A stretch of DNA of 46,889 nucleotides from Gemmatimonadota bacterium. GTDB taxonomy: Bacteria; Gemmatimonadota; Gemmatimonadetes; Longimicrobiales; Gaopeijiaceae. Where the stretch lies: contig JBBEBG010000002.1 in the NCBI GenBank assembly GCA_040882465.1, positions 1 through 46,889 of the forward strand, in the 5' to 3' direction. Position 1 is the first letter of the stretch. Each line of letters begins with the position of its first letter. Below are positions 33,817 to 43,164 of the stretch, piece by piece. The notes below the pieces were generated by a model. The model had not been told where the DNA came from and ran no database searches. It saw only the letters and a list, made by a program, of their open reading frames with translations. A program made the position numbers and the translations under genes.

Positions 33817-34874
33817 TCGATTACGCCCTTTCCCCCCTCCGGTTCCGCGGATCCGGCTTCCGCCATCCCGCGCGCCGCTTCGACCGCGTCCTGGATGACC
33901 CGCTCCCTCACCTCCTCGAGGGCGCCCCGCACCAACGCCCCGGAAGCCCTTACGTGCCCACCCCCGCCAAAGCTTCGCGCGAGGGCGTTCACGTCCAGCC
34001 GCCCGTTCGAGCGGAAGGAGACCTTGACCTGTCCCGGCTCGATCTCGCGGAAGAGAAGCCCCACCTCGACGCCCTCGAGCCCACGGGGATAGTCCACCAT
34101 TCCGTCCAAATCTTCCGACGTGCATCCGAGCGCGCGAAAAACCTTCTCCGGTACGGTCATCCATGCCACGCGCCCTTCGGCCGAATGCTCGAGCGTGTCC
34201 AACGTCTCACGGAGAAGCCGGTAGCGGCGCAGCGGCACGTCCCCATAAACGCGCCGGTACAGCCCATCCGGGGAAGCTCCGTGTGTGATCAACTCCGCCA
34301 CGACCCGATGGGCCGAGGGAGTCGCGTTGGAAAACCGAAACGATCCGGTATCGGTGAGGATCGCGACGTACAGCCCCTCCACGATCGACGGCGTCCACGG
34401 ACCGCCGTGCGCGTAAACGAGGTCGAACACGAGCTCGCCCGCGGCGGCGGCCGCCGGATCCCGAAAGGAGACCGCGTCCAGCGCATCCCCGCCGGCGGGA
34501 TGGTGGTCCACCACGGCGAGGGTCAGGTGATCCACCAGCGGCTTCACCCGTCCGATGCGGGACTTCTCGCCGGTGTCCACGACGACGCAGAGGTCGGCGT
34601 CTCGGCAGCGCTCCGCCGCGGCGCGGCTCCCCGCGCCGAGGATCCGCTCCGTCTCGGACACGAGGAAGCGAAAGGACTCCGGAAAGGGGGTCGGGTTGAC
34701 GATCCACGCCTCCTTCCCCATCGCCGACAGGAGGGAGAGGAGCGCGGCCTCACAACCGGTTCCGTCGCCGTCGGCGTTCAGGTGCGTGGTGAGGATGACC
34801 CGCCGGGACCCGCGAAGGAGGCGGAGGAGCCGAGCGACGTCCGTCCGCCGGGATTCTGGAATCTGGTAGCTCAT
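33813..34874 (-). CDS. nrnA: DHH-family phosphoesterase, NrnA type (nanoRNase/pAp phosphatase)
   Basis: The 353-residue protein has the DHH domain with motif I HLNADGDGTG (31-40), motif II VVVDTG, and the name-giving DHH at 123-125, followed by the DHHA1 substrate-binding domain with the GGGH motif (FGGGGHVRASG). NrnA enzymes degrade 2-5-nt RNA and often dephosphorylate 3'-phosphoadenosine 5'-phosphate (pAp). The start MSYQIPES at 34872-34874 avoids a long unlikely extension. It lies 39 bases after the PHP gene and couples to the next gene by ATGA. Confidence 0.92.
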   Translation of the reverse strand: MSYQIPESRRTDVARLLRLLRGSRRVILTTHLNADGDGTGCEAALLSLLSAMGKEAWIVNPTPFPESFRFLVSETERILGAGSRAAAERCRDADLCVVVDTGEKSRIGRVKPLVDHLTLAVVDHHPAGGDALDAVSFRDPAAAAAGELVFDLVYAHGGPWTPSIVEGLYVAILTDTGSFRFSNATPSAHRVVAELITHGASPDGLYRRVYGDVPLRRYRLLRETLDTLEHSAEGRVAWMTVPEKVFRALGCTSEDLDGMVDYPRGLEGVEVGLLFREIEPGQVKVSFRSNGRLDVNALARSFGGGGHVRASGALVRGALEEVRERVIQDAVEAARGMAEAGSAEPEGGKGVIE

Positions 34875-34913
34875 GAGAAGTGGGGCGAAGGGTAGACCAC
34901 CCGTTGCCAAGGG

Positions 34914-35576
34914 TCAAGCGCCCGGAAGCCGCTTCCGGAGCTTCGCCCAGGTCGAGGCGAGATGCACGTAACGGGGGGCCTTTTCGCCGTGGATCGTCCC
35001 ACGGCGCAGCGCTTCCAGGAGGGCGCGCGGCTCGTTCGGGTGAAGGGGGACCTCGATCCAGGTCCGGCCAATCTCCGCGAGGGTGTGCGCATCCGAGCCG
35101 GCACCCCGGAGGAGGGAATGGCGATCCGCGAGCTCGACCGCCCGGAGGTCGCGCGCCGGATCGTGGAGACGCCCGTTGAAGGCCTCGACGACGTCGAGCT
35201 GGGACGCGAGCCGCTCCGCGAGGCGCCCCGACCCCCCCTTGCCGGACGCATAGGGGTGCGGGAGATACACGATTCCTCCCTGCTCCCGGATCAGCCGGCA
35301 GGTTTCGTCGGCCGGAGTCCCCTTCGGAATCTCGCTGCGGAGGTAGAGCCCGATGACGTCTACCCCCTCCGCCGTCTTCACCTCCTCGCCGGGAATGACG
35401 CGGTCGGGGTAACGCTCCGCCATCTCGAGCGCGACCTGGATCCGATTGTGGTCCGTGATCGCGATCCGGCCGATCCCGCCCCGCGCGGCGCGCTCGAGGA
35501 CCTCTTCCGGATCCGACAGGCAGTCCCACGACCCGCGGGTGTGGAGGTGCAGGTCGAGGCGAAGGAGGCCCGTCAC
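34914..35576 (-). CDS. PHP-domain phosphoesterase
   Basis: The 220-residue product is a minimal PHP domain: DLHLHTRGSWDCLSDPEEV supplies metal-binding His and Asp residues, IAITDHN the next, LPHPYASGKGG another His, and GSDAHTLAEIG the last. PHP proteins of the TrpH/YciV group act on RNA 5' ends and on pAp; others are of unknown specificity. It is shorter than YciV (about 280-290). The GTG start at 35574-35576 is fixed by a GTGA overlap with coaE, which implies translational coupling. Confidence 0.88.
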   Translation of the reverse strand: MTGLLRLDLHLHTRGSWDCLSDPEEVLERAARGGIGRIAITDHNRIQVALEMAERYPDRVIPGEEVKTAEGVDVIGLYLRSEIPKGTPADETCRLIREQGGIVYLPHPYASGKGGSGRLAERLASQLDVVEAFNGRLHDPARDLRAVELADRHSLLRGAGSDAHTLAEIGRTWIEVPLHPNEPRALLEALRRGTIHGEKAPRYVHLASTWAKLRKRLPGA

Positions 35577-36178
35577 GCGCTCGCACCGCCGCGAAGGTGA
35601 TCCAGCAGAGCGATTGCCTTCGCCTCCAGCTCCGCGAGCGACCCATCGTTGTCGAGGACGTGGTCGGCCTTCGAGCGCTTCACCGCCGGGTCCCCCTGGC
35701 TCGCCATGATGCTTCGAGCCTCTGCCGGGGCGAGGCCGCGCTCTTCGACGAGACGGCGGAGGCGTTCAGCCTCCGAAGCATCCACCAGCACGACGACGTC
35801 GAACTCGTCCTCCAGCCCGGTCTCGAAGAGGAGGGGGACTTCGCTTGCGGCGAGCGGCGTCCCCTCGTTCGCCCGCTCGGCGATCCAGCGGCGGTGAAGC
35901 GATGCGATGAGGGGATGGAGAACGCGCTCGAGGCGCCGGCGCGCCTCGGGGTCCCGGAACACGATTTCCCGCATGCGCGCGCGGTCGAGCGTCCCGTCCT
36001 CGGCGACCACCTCCTCTCCAAAGGCCTCCCGGACCGCGGCCAGCCCCGGGCTTCCGGGCTGCACCGCCTCTCGCGCCAAGAGGTCCGCGTCGAGGACGGG
36101 GATCCCCCGCGCGGCCCAGATCCGTCCGACGGCGGACTTTCCGGAGGCCACGTTCCCGGTGAGGCCGACGTGGATCAT
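35573..36178 (-). CDS. coaE: Dephospho-CoA kinase
   Basis: The 201-residue kinase catalyses the last step of coenzyme A synthesis. The P-loop GNVASGKS (8-15) follows MIHVGLT; VLDADLLAREA and the EVPLLFETGLE motif are typical of CoaE. The lid/adenine region includes RLRRLVEERGL. The start MIHVGLTG is the standard N-terminus; an ATG 10 codons upstream would overlap the VTT gene and is less likely. It lies 22 bases after the VTT-family gene and overlaps the PHP gene by 4 bases. Confidence 0.95.
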   Translation of the reverse strand: MIHVGLTGNVASGKSAVGRIWAARGIPVLDADLLAREAVQPGSPGLAAVREAFGEEVVAEDGTLDRARMREIVFRDPEARRRLERVLHPLIASLHRRWIAERANEGTPLAASEVPLLFETGLEDEFDVVVLVDASEAERLRRLVEERGLAPAEARSIMASQGDPAVKRSKADHVLDNDGSLAELEAKAIALLDHLRGGASA

Positions 36179-36200
36179 GACGGCCCGCGCCCCGGGAGGC

Positions 36201-36833
36201 TCATCCACCCCCGAAGACGCCCGTCAGGCCGAGCGCCGCGATCGTATTGAAGATGAGGTTGCCCAAAAAAGTCGAGGCGAAGATTCCCACCACCGAAAAT
36301 CCGAGAAAGGCCATCGGGATCACCAGGATCTCGTTCGGAAATGGAGCGAAGCTCGCATAGGCGAAGAGCACGGCGTAGGGCAGCCAGGGGCGATTGCGAA
36401 GGTCTCTCAACATGCGCAGCACTTTCCCATCGGGAAGCTCCACCACCTGGCGCCCGATCGAGCCGAGAAGGAAACCGACCAGGTCGCCCATCGTCATTCC
36501 GACGGCGATCGTCAGGAGGGTCGCGCCCCCATGCATCCCGATTTCCATGAAGAAGGGGAAAAAGAGGACGATGGGGATCGGGACGAGAAGGTTGAAACCG
36601 CTCAGCGCGGACATCGCGAAGAGCCCCGGATACCCCCAAGCGCGGACCGTCTCCTCGATGCCGGCCGCCTCGGCCCCGTAGAGGTTCATCCAGACCGCCG
36701 CGGCGAAGACGCCGAGGAGTGCGAGGACCTTGGCGGTGAAGACCAGGACGCGCCGAACACGTCCCGCCCCGCCCGGACCGGCCCCGGAGGTCGCCTCGGA
36801 CCGGCCGCCCTCCCCTGGCGCGGCGATCGTCAT
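36201..36833 (-). CDS. VTT/DedA-like (SNARE-associated family) membrane protein
   Basis: The 210-residue protein has a disordered Gly-rich N-terminus, a first membrane helix (about 28-50), and the VTT-type core: GYPGLFAMSALSGFNLLVPIP, a reentrant region, GDLVGFLLGSIGRQVVELP, and a later ASFAPFPNEILVIPMAFLG helix with conserved-looking Pro and Glu. Proteins of this superfamily are proposed to flip or scramble lipids such as undecaprenyl phosphate or phosphatidylethanolamine; this member's substrate is unknown. The ATG overlaps the upstream gene's stop by 4 bases (ATGA). Confidence 0.85.
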   Translation of the reverse strand: MTIAAPGEGGRSEATSGAGPGGAGRVRRVLVFTAKVLALLGVFAAAVWMNLYGAEAAGIEETVRAWGYPGLFAMSALSGFNLLVPIPIVLFFPFFMEIGMHGGATLLTIAVGMTMGDLVGFLLGSIGRQVVELPDGKVLRMLRDLRNRPWLPYAVLFAYASFAPFPNEILVIPMAFLGFSVVGIFASTFLGNLIFNTIAALGLTGVFGGG

Positions 36834-37222
36834 CGGGACCGCGAGACCACGTCGCTCGGTGCCTCCCGACTCAGGTCGTCGTCGGTCCCGAAGGTGCGGT
36901 CCGGTCCGGCGGAGATGACCCGGAACCGGCTCGAAAAGACCTCGAGGCGATACCGCGTTCCCCAGGGGTCCACGCGGGATTTCTCTCCGGGATACCGCCC
37001 GTCCATCCACGCATCGAACTCTCCCCGTCGCGTCGGAAGGCCGGTGCGGGATCCCTGGAGGGCGCTCAGATCCACGGCGATCTGCCCCAGCTCCTGGTTC
37101 GTCATCCAGACGTAGGCCGGGGTCAGGAGGGGGCTTGCCCGCTCGAAGATCCTCTCGCGGGTCCGCGGAAAATAGAGCCCCGCTCCCAGCACGATCAGAA
37201 GCACGATCAGGAGCCTTCCCAC
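36830..37222 (-). CDS. Membrane-anchored protein with T2SSG-like C-terminal domain
   Basis: The 130-residue product begins with a membrane helix (GRLLIVLLIVLGAGLYF) and ends with DPWGTRYRLEVF, VISAGPDRTFGTDDDLS, the calcium-binding hallmark of the type II secretion major pseudopilin GspG. However, the prepilin peptidase site (G followed by FTLxE) is absent, so it is not a normal pseudopilin. The GTG start at 37222 is preceded by AGGGGAGA. It couples by ATGA to the VTT gene. A related helix-plus-domain lipid-facing role can only be guessed. Confidence 0.78.
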   Translation of the reverse strand: MGRLLIVLLIVLGAGLYFPRTRERIFERASPLLTPAYVWMTNQELGQIAVDLSALQGSRTGLPTRRGEFDAWMDGRYPGEKSRVDPWGTRYRLEVFSSRFRVISAGPDRTFGTDDDLSREAPSDVVSRSR

Positions 37223-37241
37223 GCTCTCCCCTTTTGCGGCG

Positions 37242-37490
37242 TCACCGGGCCCTCCGCATCCTCCAGGTCCAGCGCAGGTACCGTGCACCTTCGCGCTGCG
37301 GAGGCTGGTGCGTCCCGTCCCCGTAGGCCGTTTCCATCCTCCAGCGCAGGTAGGGCGCGGGGGGAATGGGAAGGTAGGGCGAACGGAGGTACCAACGCCG
37401 CGGACGACTCGCCCAGGAGAGCGCCAGGAGCGCAGGAATCAGCGACGGATGCCGGAGGACCAGCCGGACCATCGAGCTATGGAGTCCCAT
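37242..37490 (-). CDS. Small basic conserved-looking protein
   Basis: The 82-residue product is rich in Arg, Trp, Pro and Tyr, with a short hydrophobic N-terminal part (SLIPALLALSW) followed by RRWYLRSPYLPIPPAPYLRWRMETAYGDG and a C-terminal YLRWTWRM. It recalls, from memory, short uncharacterised proteins ending in a Tyr-Leu-Arg-Trp motif in GC-rich bacteria; this needs a database check. ATG at 37490 has a G-rich upstream stretch; ATG at 37472 is an alternative. It is the first gene of the coaE-fur run, 19 bases before the T2SSG-like gene. Confidence 0.6.
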   Translation of the reverse strand: MGLHSSMVRLVLRHPSLIPALLALSWASRPRRWYLRSPYLPIPPAPYLRWRMETAYGDGTHQPPQREGARYLRWTWRMRRAR

Positions 37491-37685
37491 CGGGCCCCCC
37501 AGGAAAACTCGTCAGACGTGCGCCGCCGCGCGCGTTCGGCGCGAGGGCCCCGGAATCCGGGCCGCCCGGCCCCCCGGGAGAATCCGGAGGGACCCCTGAC
37601 CTCGACCGGGGTATTCCCTCAGGTAGCAAGGTAGCATTCGGACCCCTGTGGTTAGAAGAGCGGAAGCGAGGCGATCGGACGGACC

Positions 37686-38159
37686 ATGCCCGAATTCAAC
37701 ACCTTCGTCAGCCCGGATTACCCGGTTCTCCGGTCGGTGAAGCCCGTTGGCGGTCCCGGCGATCCCGGATTCACCGGGCAGGCCACCCTATCCCTCGCGC
37801 TCCTGGTGAAGGGGATCCCCTCCTTCCTCGCCACGATCCCCGTGCGGCCGGCCGATCTGGACGCCCTGGTGAGAGCTCTCGACAGCGGAAATGTGCGAGT
37901 CGCCGTCGCTGGAGTATCCGTGGATGAAACCGCGCTCCGCGAAGACGACAGCGCCCCGCGCGAGCCATGGCGAGCGGAAAGCCCCATGCACTCGCTTCCG
38001 GCCGCCTTCCTCAGCCTCGTGTGCGCCAATGGGCGGCAGATCGGAGTCGCCCGCATCGTCTCCCGCGAAGAATCGGCCTCCCCGGACGAGGTGGCCCACT
38101 TCGTCCTGAGTCAGATCGCCCGCGGAGTCCAGATTCCGGATCTCGCCTCGACACCCTGA
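37686..38159 (+). CDS. Hypothetical protein, 157 residues
   Basis: A soluble protein ([23 protein letters not shown]...) without signal peptide or known motif. Strands such as [21 protein letters not shown] and [14 protein letters not shown] suggest an alpha/beta fold. It is 35 bases upstream of the YyaL/DUF255 gene in the same direction. The ribosome site is weak. An exact tandem duplication of AGGTAGCA lies in the upstream gap at 37621-37636. Confidence 0.7.
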   Translation: MPEFNTFVSPDYPVLRSVKPVGGPGDPGFTGQATLSLALLVKGIPSFLATIPVRPADLDALVRALDSGNVRVAVAGVSVDETALREDDSAPREPWRAESPMHSLPAAFLSLVCANGRQIGVARIVSREESASPDEVAHFVLSQIARGVQIPDLASTP

Positions 38160-38194
38160 CCCTCGCCAGGTTCAGAGCGGCGTCCAGGGTCACC

Positions 38195-40273
38195 ATGCCG
38201 AATCGCCTTGAACACGAGCGGAGCCCCTACCTCCGCCAGCACGCGCACAACCCGGTGGACTGGTTCCCCTGGGGAGACGAAGCTTTCGCGCGGGCCCGCG
38301 AAAAAAAGCTTCCGATCCTCCTCTCCATCGGCTACTCGGCGTGTCATTGGTGCCACGTCATGGAGCGCGAGTCGTTCGAGAGCCCGGAGACCGCACGGGC
38401 GATGAACGAAGGATTCGTGAACGTGAAGGTGGACCGCGAAGAGCGCCCCGACGTGGACGCCCTCTACATGCGGGCCGTTCAGTCGCTCGGCGGCCAGGGC
38501 GGATGGCCGCTGACCATCTTTCTCACTCCGGAGGGGGCCCCTTTTTATGGGGGAACCTACTTCCCTCCCGAGCCCCGTCACGGACTCCCTTCTTTTCCGC
38601 AGCTGCTCGCCGCGACGCGAGCGGCGTGGGAAGAGCGGCGCCACGAGGTGGAAAGCGCGGCGGCGAGGATCCGCGACCTGCTCGCACGCTCGATGGAACC
38701 GGCGGAGTCCGGGCCGGGCGGCGAGACGCCAGTCGTGGACGCCGGCCTCGTGCCCGAAGCGGTGGGGGAGATTCTCGGAAGGATGGATCCCGCATACGGC
38801 GGCTTCGGCCGCGCCCCCAAATTTCCCCAGCCGGTAGTTCTCGAATTCCTTCTGGAGCACCACGCCCTGACGGGCCACCGCCCCGCGCTCGACGCCGTCC
38901 TCCTCACCCTCCGCCGGATGGCGCGCGGAGGGATCCGGGATCACCTCGGCGGGGGCTTCCACCGGTACGCCGTGGACCAGCGGTGGCTCGTTCCCCACTT
39001 CGAGAAGATGCTTTACGACAACGCCCTGCTCGCGGGTGTATACGTCAAGGCCCATCAGATCACTGGCGACAGTGAGCTCCTGACCGTCGCGCGGGGAATC
39101 TTCGACGACCTTCTCGGCGACTTCCGGGCGCCGGAAGGGGCCTTCTACACCGCGCGGGACGCCGATTCGGAGGGCGAAGAGGGGCTCTTTTACCTCTGGA
39201 CCCCCGGGGAAGTCGAGGCACTCCTTTCGAAGGACGAGGCGCGGCTGATTCGGCGCTGTTACGACGTCTCCGAGGGCGGGAACTTCGAGGGACGAAACAT
39301 CCTTCACCTCCCCCACGACCTCGACGCCGTGGCTCGAGGCGAAGGGATGTCGCGCGAGGCGCTCGACCTCTCGCTCAGCGAATCGCTCGCGACTTTGAAG
39401 GAGGCGCGCGCCTCGAGGGAGCCGCCCCTCCGGGACGACAAGATCCTGGCCGGATGGAACGGCCTCGCCGTGCGAAGCTTCGCCGAAGCCGGGGCGGCCC
39501 TGGGTGAGTCGAGTTACGTCGAGGCCGCCTCGGCGGCCGCCGACTGGCTCCTGGGCACGCTCCGGCCGGCGGGGCGGCTCCTTCACCAGGAACCCCATGC
39601 GGGGACCCGGATCCCCGCATTCCTGGAAGATGCCGCCTCCCTGGGAAACGCCCTCCTTTCCCTCCACGAGGCGACGTTGGACCCGCGTTGGCTCGAAGCG
39701 GCCGTGGAGCTGGACGAAGAGGTGGATGCGCGGTACCGCGACGGTGAGAGCGGCCTCCTCTACGACGCCCCGGACGACGGGGACCGGCTCCTGGTGCGGC
39801 CCAGGGAGAGCTCGGATTCTCCCATCCCTTCCGGAACCTCTCTCGCCGCGGAGCTCCGCATGCGGCTCGCCCGCCTCCTCGGAAGCGACTCCCGTTTCGA
39901 AGACGCGCGGGCGATCGTGGCGCGCGAAGCGCCCCTCATGGCATCCTCTCCCCTCGGGTTCGGGCGCCTTCTCGCGGTGGCGGGCCGGCTGGCCGCGAGC
40001 CCCGTGGAGGTGGCCATCGCCGGCGCGGACGATGGCATCCGCACCGACCTCCTCCTCCGCGAAGTCCACCGCCCCTTCCTTCCCGGGCGGGTCGTTACCG
40101 GCGTGCGAAGGGGGATGGATCCGCCCTTTGCGACCCCACTCCTCGCCGGGCGCGTGCCGGTCGGAGACGCTCCCACCGCCTTTGTCTGCGAGCACTTCGC
40201 CTGCCGGGCCCCCACGACCGATCCGAAGGAGCTCGCCGCCCAGCTTCGGCGCGTCGCGACCCGCCCGGCTTAG
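38195..40273 (+). CDS. Thioredoxin-domain protein of the YyaL/DUF255 (SSP411-like) family
   Basis: The 692-residue protein starts with the family signature [24 protein letters not shown], then a thioredoxin-like domain with [10 protein letters not shown] (C50 and C53) and [13 protein letters not shown]. The rest is an (alpha/alpha)6-barrel like that of N-acylglucosamine epimerases or glycosidases ([43 protein letters not shown]). The biochemical role of this widespread family is not established. No signal peptide is seen. Length matches bacterial members (about 670-700). Confidence 0.92.
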   Translation: MPNRLEHERSPYLRQHAHNPVDWFPWGDEAFARAREKKLPILLSIGYSACHWCHVMERESFESPETARAMNEGFVNVKVDREERPDVDALYMRAVQSLGGQGGWPLTIFLTPEGAPFYGGTYFPPEPRHGLPSFPQLLAATRAAWEERRHEVESAAARIRDLLARSMEPAESGPGGETPVVDAGLVPEAVGEILGRMDPAYGGFGRAPKFPQPVVLEFLLEHHALTGHRPALDAVLLTLRRMARGGIRDHLGGGFHRYAVDQRWLVPHFEKMLYDNALLAGVYVKAHQITGDSELLTVARGIFDDLLGDFRAPEGAFYTARDADSEGEEGLFYLWTPGEVEALLSKDEARLIRRCYDVSEGGNFEGRNILHLPHDLDAVARGEGMSREALDLSLSESLATLKEARASREPPLRDDKILAGWNGLAVRSFAEAGAALGESSYVEAASAAADWLLGTLRPAGRLLHQEPHAGTRIPAFLEDAASLGNALLSLHEATLDPRWLEAAVELDEEVDARYRDGESGLLYDAPDDGDRLLVRPRESSDSPIPSGTSLAAELRMRLARLLGSDSRFEDARAIVAREAPLMASSPLGFGRLLAVAGRLAASPVEVAIAGADDGIRTDLLLREVHRPFLPGRVVTGVRRGMDPPFATPLLAGRVPVGDAPTAFVCEHFACRAPTTDPKELAAQLRRVATRPA

Positions 40274-40298
40274 GCCGGCCCCAACCTCGTTCCACGGC

Positions 40299-40327
40299 TT
40301 GGCCCTCTCCGGGGGCCGCCCTATCTT
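40299..40327 (+). promoter_or_regulatory. Candidate promoter of the fused E1 gene
   Basis: TTGGCC (40299-40304) and TATCTT (40322-40327) are separated by exactly 17 bases; each matches its consensus at 4 of 6 positions, with TTG and TAT---T kept. Transcription would start near 40334, 20 bases before the ATG at 40354. Confidence 0.45.
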
Positions 40328-40353
40328 GATCCGGACCCTGACACGGAGTGTTG

Positions 40354-42495
40354 ATGGCGACGAGGCTTCCACAACCCGAGACCGTCGCGGCCCGGGACCT
40401 GCACGGTCTCGGTCGGGCCGAGCTCCTCGAGATGTACCGGGTCATGGTGACCTCCCGCCTGGTGGACGAACGAGAAGAGAGCCTCAAGCGACAGAGCAAG
40501 GCGTACTTTCAGATCTCCGGAGCGGGGCACGAGGCGATCCAGGTCGCGATCGCGCGGCACCTCCGTCCGGGGTCCGACTGGATCTTCCCTTACTACCGAA
40601 ATCGGGCCCTGACGCTGGCGCTGGGCCAGTCCCCCTTGGAGCACCTGCTCCAATCCGTCGCCGCCGACGCCGATCCGGCTTCGCGGGGACGCCAGATGCC
40701 TACGCACTACAGCGACCCCGGGCTTCGGATCGTCAGTTCCTCTTCCTGCACGGGGACCCAGTATCTCCACGCGGTGGGGGCCGCCGAGGCCGGAGTTCGG
40801 GCGCAGCTCCTCCCCGAGCTGCGAAGCCGGATGGATGAATTCGAGGACGACGAAGTCGCGCTCGTCTGCTCGGGTGACGGCGCAACCTCGGAGGGGGAGT
40901 TCTGGGAAGCGCTCAATACCGCCTGCAACCTCCGGCTCCCGGTCGTCTTCCTCATCGAGGACAACGAATACGCGATTTCCGTTCCGGTCGAAGTGCAGAC
41001 CGCGGGGGGGAGCATCTCCCGACTGGTCTCGGGATTCCCGAACCTGCACATCGTCCCCTGCGACGGGACGGACCTCCTCGACTCCTTCGAAAAAGCGGGC
41101 GAGGCCGTGGCGCACTGCCGAAACGGCCGCGGTCCGGCCCTCCTCCACGCTCAGGTGGTCCGGCTCCAGCCCCATTCGATGTCCGATGACGACCGCGTGT
41201 ATCGGTCGGCGGCCGAGCTCGACGCGCAGGCCGCCCGCGACCCGATCGTGCGCGCCCGGGCCCTCCTCCTCGACGAGCGTTTCGCCGACGAAGAGGAGCT
41301 CGACGCGCTCGAGGCGGAGCTCCATGACGAGGTGGCGGAGGCGGCCGATGAAGCCCTGAGGCACCCCCAGCCAGATCCCCGCGACGCGACCCGCTGGCTT
41401 TATTCGGAGGTCGTGGACCCGACGGGCCCCGACTTCGACACGGAGGACTCCCCGGCCTACGTGGACGACCGGGGACTCACCATGGTGGACCTCCTCAACG
41501 CCTGCCTTCGCGACGAGATGGCGCGCGATCCCCGGATCGTTTGTTTCGGCCAGGACATCGCCGACTGCTCGCGCGAAGAGGCCCTTGAAGAGGTCTCCGG
41601 AAAGGGGGGCGTCTTCAAGGTCACCCATGGCCTCCAGCGGGAATTCGGCGGGACCCGCGTCTTCAACTCGCCGCTCGCCGAAGCGAACATCGTCGGCCGC
41701 GCGCTCGGGATGGCCGCCCGCGGGCTCAAGCCGGTCGTCGAAATCCAGTTCTTCGACTACATCTGGCCCGCCTTCCAACAGATCCGGAACGAGCTCGCCA
41801 CCCTTCGTTACCGCTCGGGGAACGGCTGGGCGGCGCCCGTCGTGATCCGGGCCCCCTTCGGCGGATACCTGAAGGGCGGCTCCATCTATCACTCGCAGAC
41901 GGGCGCCAGCATCTTCGCGCACACCCCGGGGATTCGCGTCATCCTCCCTTCCACCGCGGAGGACGCGAACGGACTCCTGAGGACGGCGATTCGGTCGGAC
42001 GACCCCGTCCTCTTCCTGGAACACAAGCACCTCTACCGGCAAATCCACAACAAGGGGCGGTATCCAGGGCCGGACTACATGATCCCGTTCGGGAAGGCGA
42101 AAGTGGTCCGCGAGGGATCGGATCTTACGATCGTCGCCTGCGGGGCCCTCGTGCGACGGTCGGTCGAGGCCGCGAAGATCGCCTCCGAGGAAGACGGGAT
42201 CGAGGTGGAGGTGCTCGACCTCCGGTCGCTCAGTCCCTTCGATATGGACCGGGTGGGCGAATCGGTGAAGAAAACCGGGCGTGCCATCGTCGCGCACGAG
42301 GATCCGGTGGCCTGGGGGATCGGAGCGGAGATCGCCGCGCGCATCGCGGACGATCTTTTTCCCTGGCTCGACGGACCGGTGCGCAGGGTGGGGGCGAAAG
42401 AGGCCTGGGTCGCCTACTCGCCCCAGCTGGAAGAAGTCATCCTACCGCAGACCTCGGACGTGCTCCGCGCGATCCGGGAGCTCGCCACGTACTGA
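40354..42495 (+). CDS. 2-oxo-acid dehydrogenase E1 component, fused alpha and beta subunits
   Basis: The 713-residue protein carries both halves of a branched-chain-type E1 in one chain. Residues 1 to about 340 are the alpha part with the thiamine-diphosphate motif GDG (174-176) to N204 (IEDNEYAIS) and the alpha-type HYSDP loop. From about 370 the beta part follows ([53 protein letters not shown]). It decarboxylates branched-chain or related 2-oxo acids and hands the acyl group to an E2 lipoyl enzyme; neither E2 nor E3 is in the window. The ATG at 40354 has GGAG five bases upstream. Substrate is inferred from similarity only. Confidence 0.9.
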   Translation: MATRLPQPETVAARDLHGLGRAELLEMYRVMVTSRLVDEREESLKRQSKAYFQISGAGHEAIQVAIARHLRPGSDWIFPYYRNRALTLALGQSPLEHLLQSVAADADPASRGRQMPTHYSDPGLRIVSSSSCTGTQYLHAVGAAEAGVRAQLLPELRSRMDEFEDDEVALVCSGDGATSEGEFWEALNTACNLRLPVVFLIEDNEYAISVPVEVQTAGGSISRLVSGFPNLHIVPCDGTDLLDSFEKAGEAVAHCRNGRGPALLHAQVVRLQPHSMSDDDRVYRSAAELDAQAARDPIVRARALLLDERFADEEELDALEAELHDEVAEAADEALRHPQPDPRDATRWLYSEVVDPTGPDFDTEDSPAYVDDRGLTMVDLLNACLRDEMARDPRIVCFGQDIADCSREEALEEVSGKGGVFKVTHGLQREFGGTRVFNSPLAEANIVGRALGMAARGLKPVVEIQFFDYIWPAFQQIRNELATLRYRSGNGWAAPVVIRAPFGGYLKGGSIYHSQTGASIFAHTPGIRVILPSTAEDANGLLRTAIRSDDPVLFLEHKHLYRQIHNKGRYPGPDYMIPFGKAKVVREGSDLTIVACGALVRRSVEAAKIASEEDGIEVEVLDLRSLSPFDMDRVGESVKKTGRAIVAHEDPVAWGIGAEIAARIADDLFPWLDGPVRRVGAKEAWVAYSPQLEEVILPQTSDVLRAIRELATY

Positions 42496-42541
42496 CGTTC
42501 CGGGGGCCCCCGCAGGCCTGACTGGCCGACCCTTCCCGAGG

Positions 42542-43084
42542 TCAGGCGGTCGTTCCCGACCCGCTTCCGTCGCCCCTCGGCCCGGTCGGCGCGGTATCCG
42601 CCGGGATCGCCTCGGGAGCCCCTGGGCGGTCCGGGGCCCGCTCGCGGATGAAGTCCTCCCCCGGTTCGGGATACCTCCCCACCATTCCCGGCTGCCGCTC
42701 GATGATGCGCCAGTCGGCCTGCCGCCGGTCGAAGTGGCTCCACCCCCACCCGTCCAGCACCTCGTCGCGGAAGATCACGGGGTTAAGATTGCGCCGAAAC
42801 TCTTCCTCCGGATAACCCCGCTCCACGTCGTGGAGCCACATGACCTCGACGATTCCCCCGTCCACGAAGTACTGCTCGAACCAGTATCCCTGCAGTATCA
42901 GGGGCGCCTCCATCGGATCGGACGCGACGACTCCGCCGTGAGGGATCCGAGCGAGAACTTCCGCCTTCGGCGCACCCGGCTCGAAGGTCTCCAGAATCTC
43001 CGCCCCGGGCGGCTGTTCACATCCCGCGAGCAGAAGAATGGCTAGCGTCCAAGCGAACGTCGAGGGCCTCATCCCTTCGCGCAT
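42542..43084 (-). CDS. Small lipoprotein of unknown function
   Basis: The 180-residue precursor has a lipoprotein signal (MRPSTFAWTLAILLLAGC). The mature part begins with a helix-strand unit (ETFEPGAPKAEVLARIPHGG), resembling the N-terminal part of small SmpA/OmlA-like domains, and has a central IVEVMWLHDVERGYPEEEFRRNLNPVIF segment. The last 30 residues are Pro/Asp/Gly-rich and disordered. ATG at 43072 is an alternative start, four codons downstream. It is convergent with the E1 gene, 46 bases apart. Function unknown. Confidence 0.78.
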   Translation of the reverse strand: MREGMRPSTFAWTLAILLLAGCEQPPGAEILETFEPGAPKAEVLARIPHGGVVASDPMEAPLILQGYWFEQYFVDGGIVEVMWLHDVERGYPEEEFRRNLNPVIFRDEVLDGWGWSHFDRRQADWRIIERQPGMVGRYPEPGEDFIRERAPDRPGAPEAIPADTAPTGPRGDGSGSGTTA

Positions 43085-43101
43085 CGTCGTTTCTCTCGAT
43101 T

Positions 43102-43139
43102 AGAAAAGCGAACGCCCCACCCTGGGGGGCGAGGCGTTC
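43102..43139 (-). terminator. Candidate intrinsic terminator after the giant lipoprotein gene
   Basis: On the minus strand GAACGCC (43139-43133) pairs with GGCGTTC (43116-43110), with further GC pairing inside, and is followed by GCTTTTCT (43109-43102), a short U-rich tract. It lies 75 bases after the giant lipoprotein stop and just before the small lipoprotein gene. Confidence 0.5.
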
Positions 43140-43164
43140 AACCCATCGGTGGTCCCCCCCGAGG

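Noticed and set aside
36830-37222. Type II secretion or type IV pilus locus
   Set aside because: Only the T2SSG-like domain is present, without a prepilin cleavage site or any other secretion gene.
37621-37636. Tandem AGGTAGCA duplication as a regulatory repeat or CRISPR-like unit
   Set aside because: Just two 8-base copies with no spacer pattern; a local duplication is the simplest explanation.
38111-40372. 753-codon minus-strand frame opposite the YyaL/DUF255 gene
   Set aside because: The plus-strand product has a strong family signature ([14 protein letters not shown]); the antisense translation is low-complexity and has no ribosome site.
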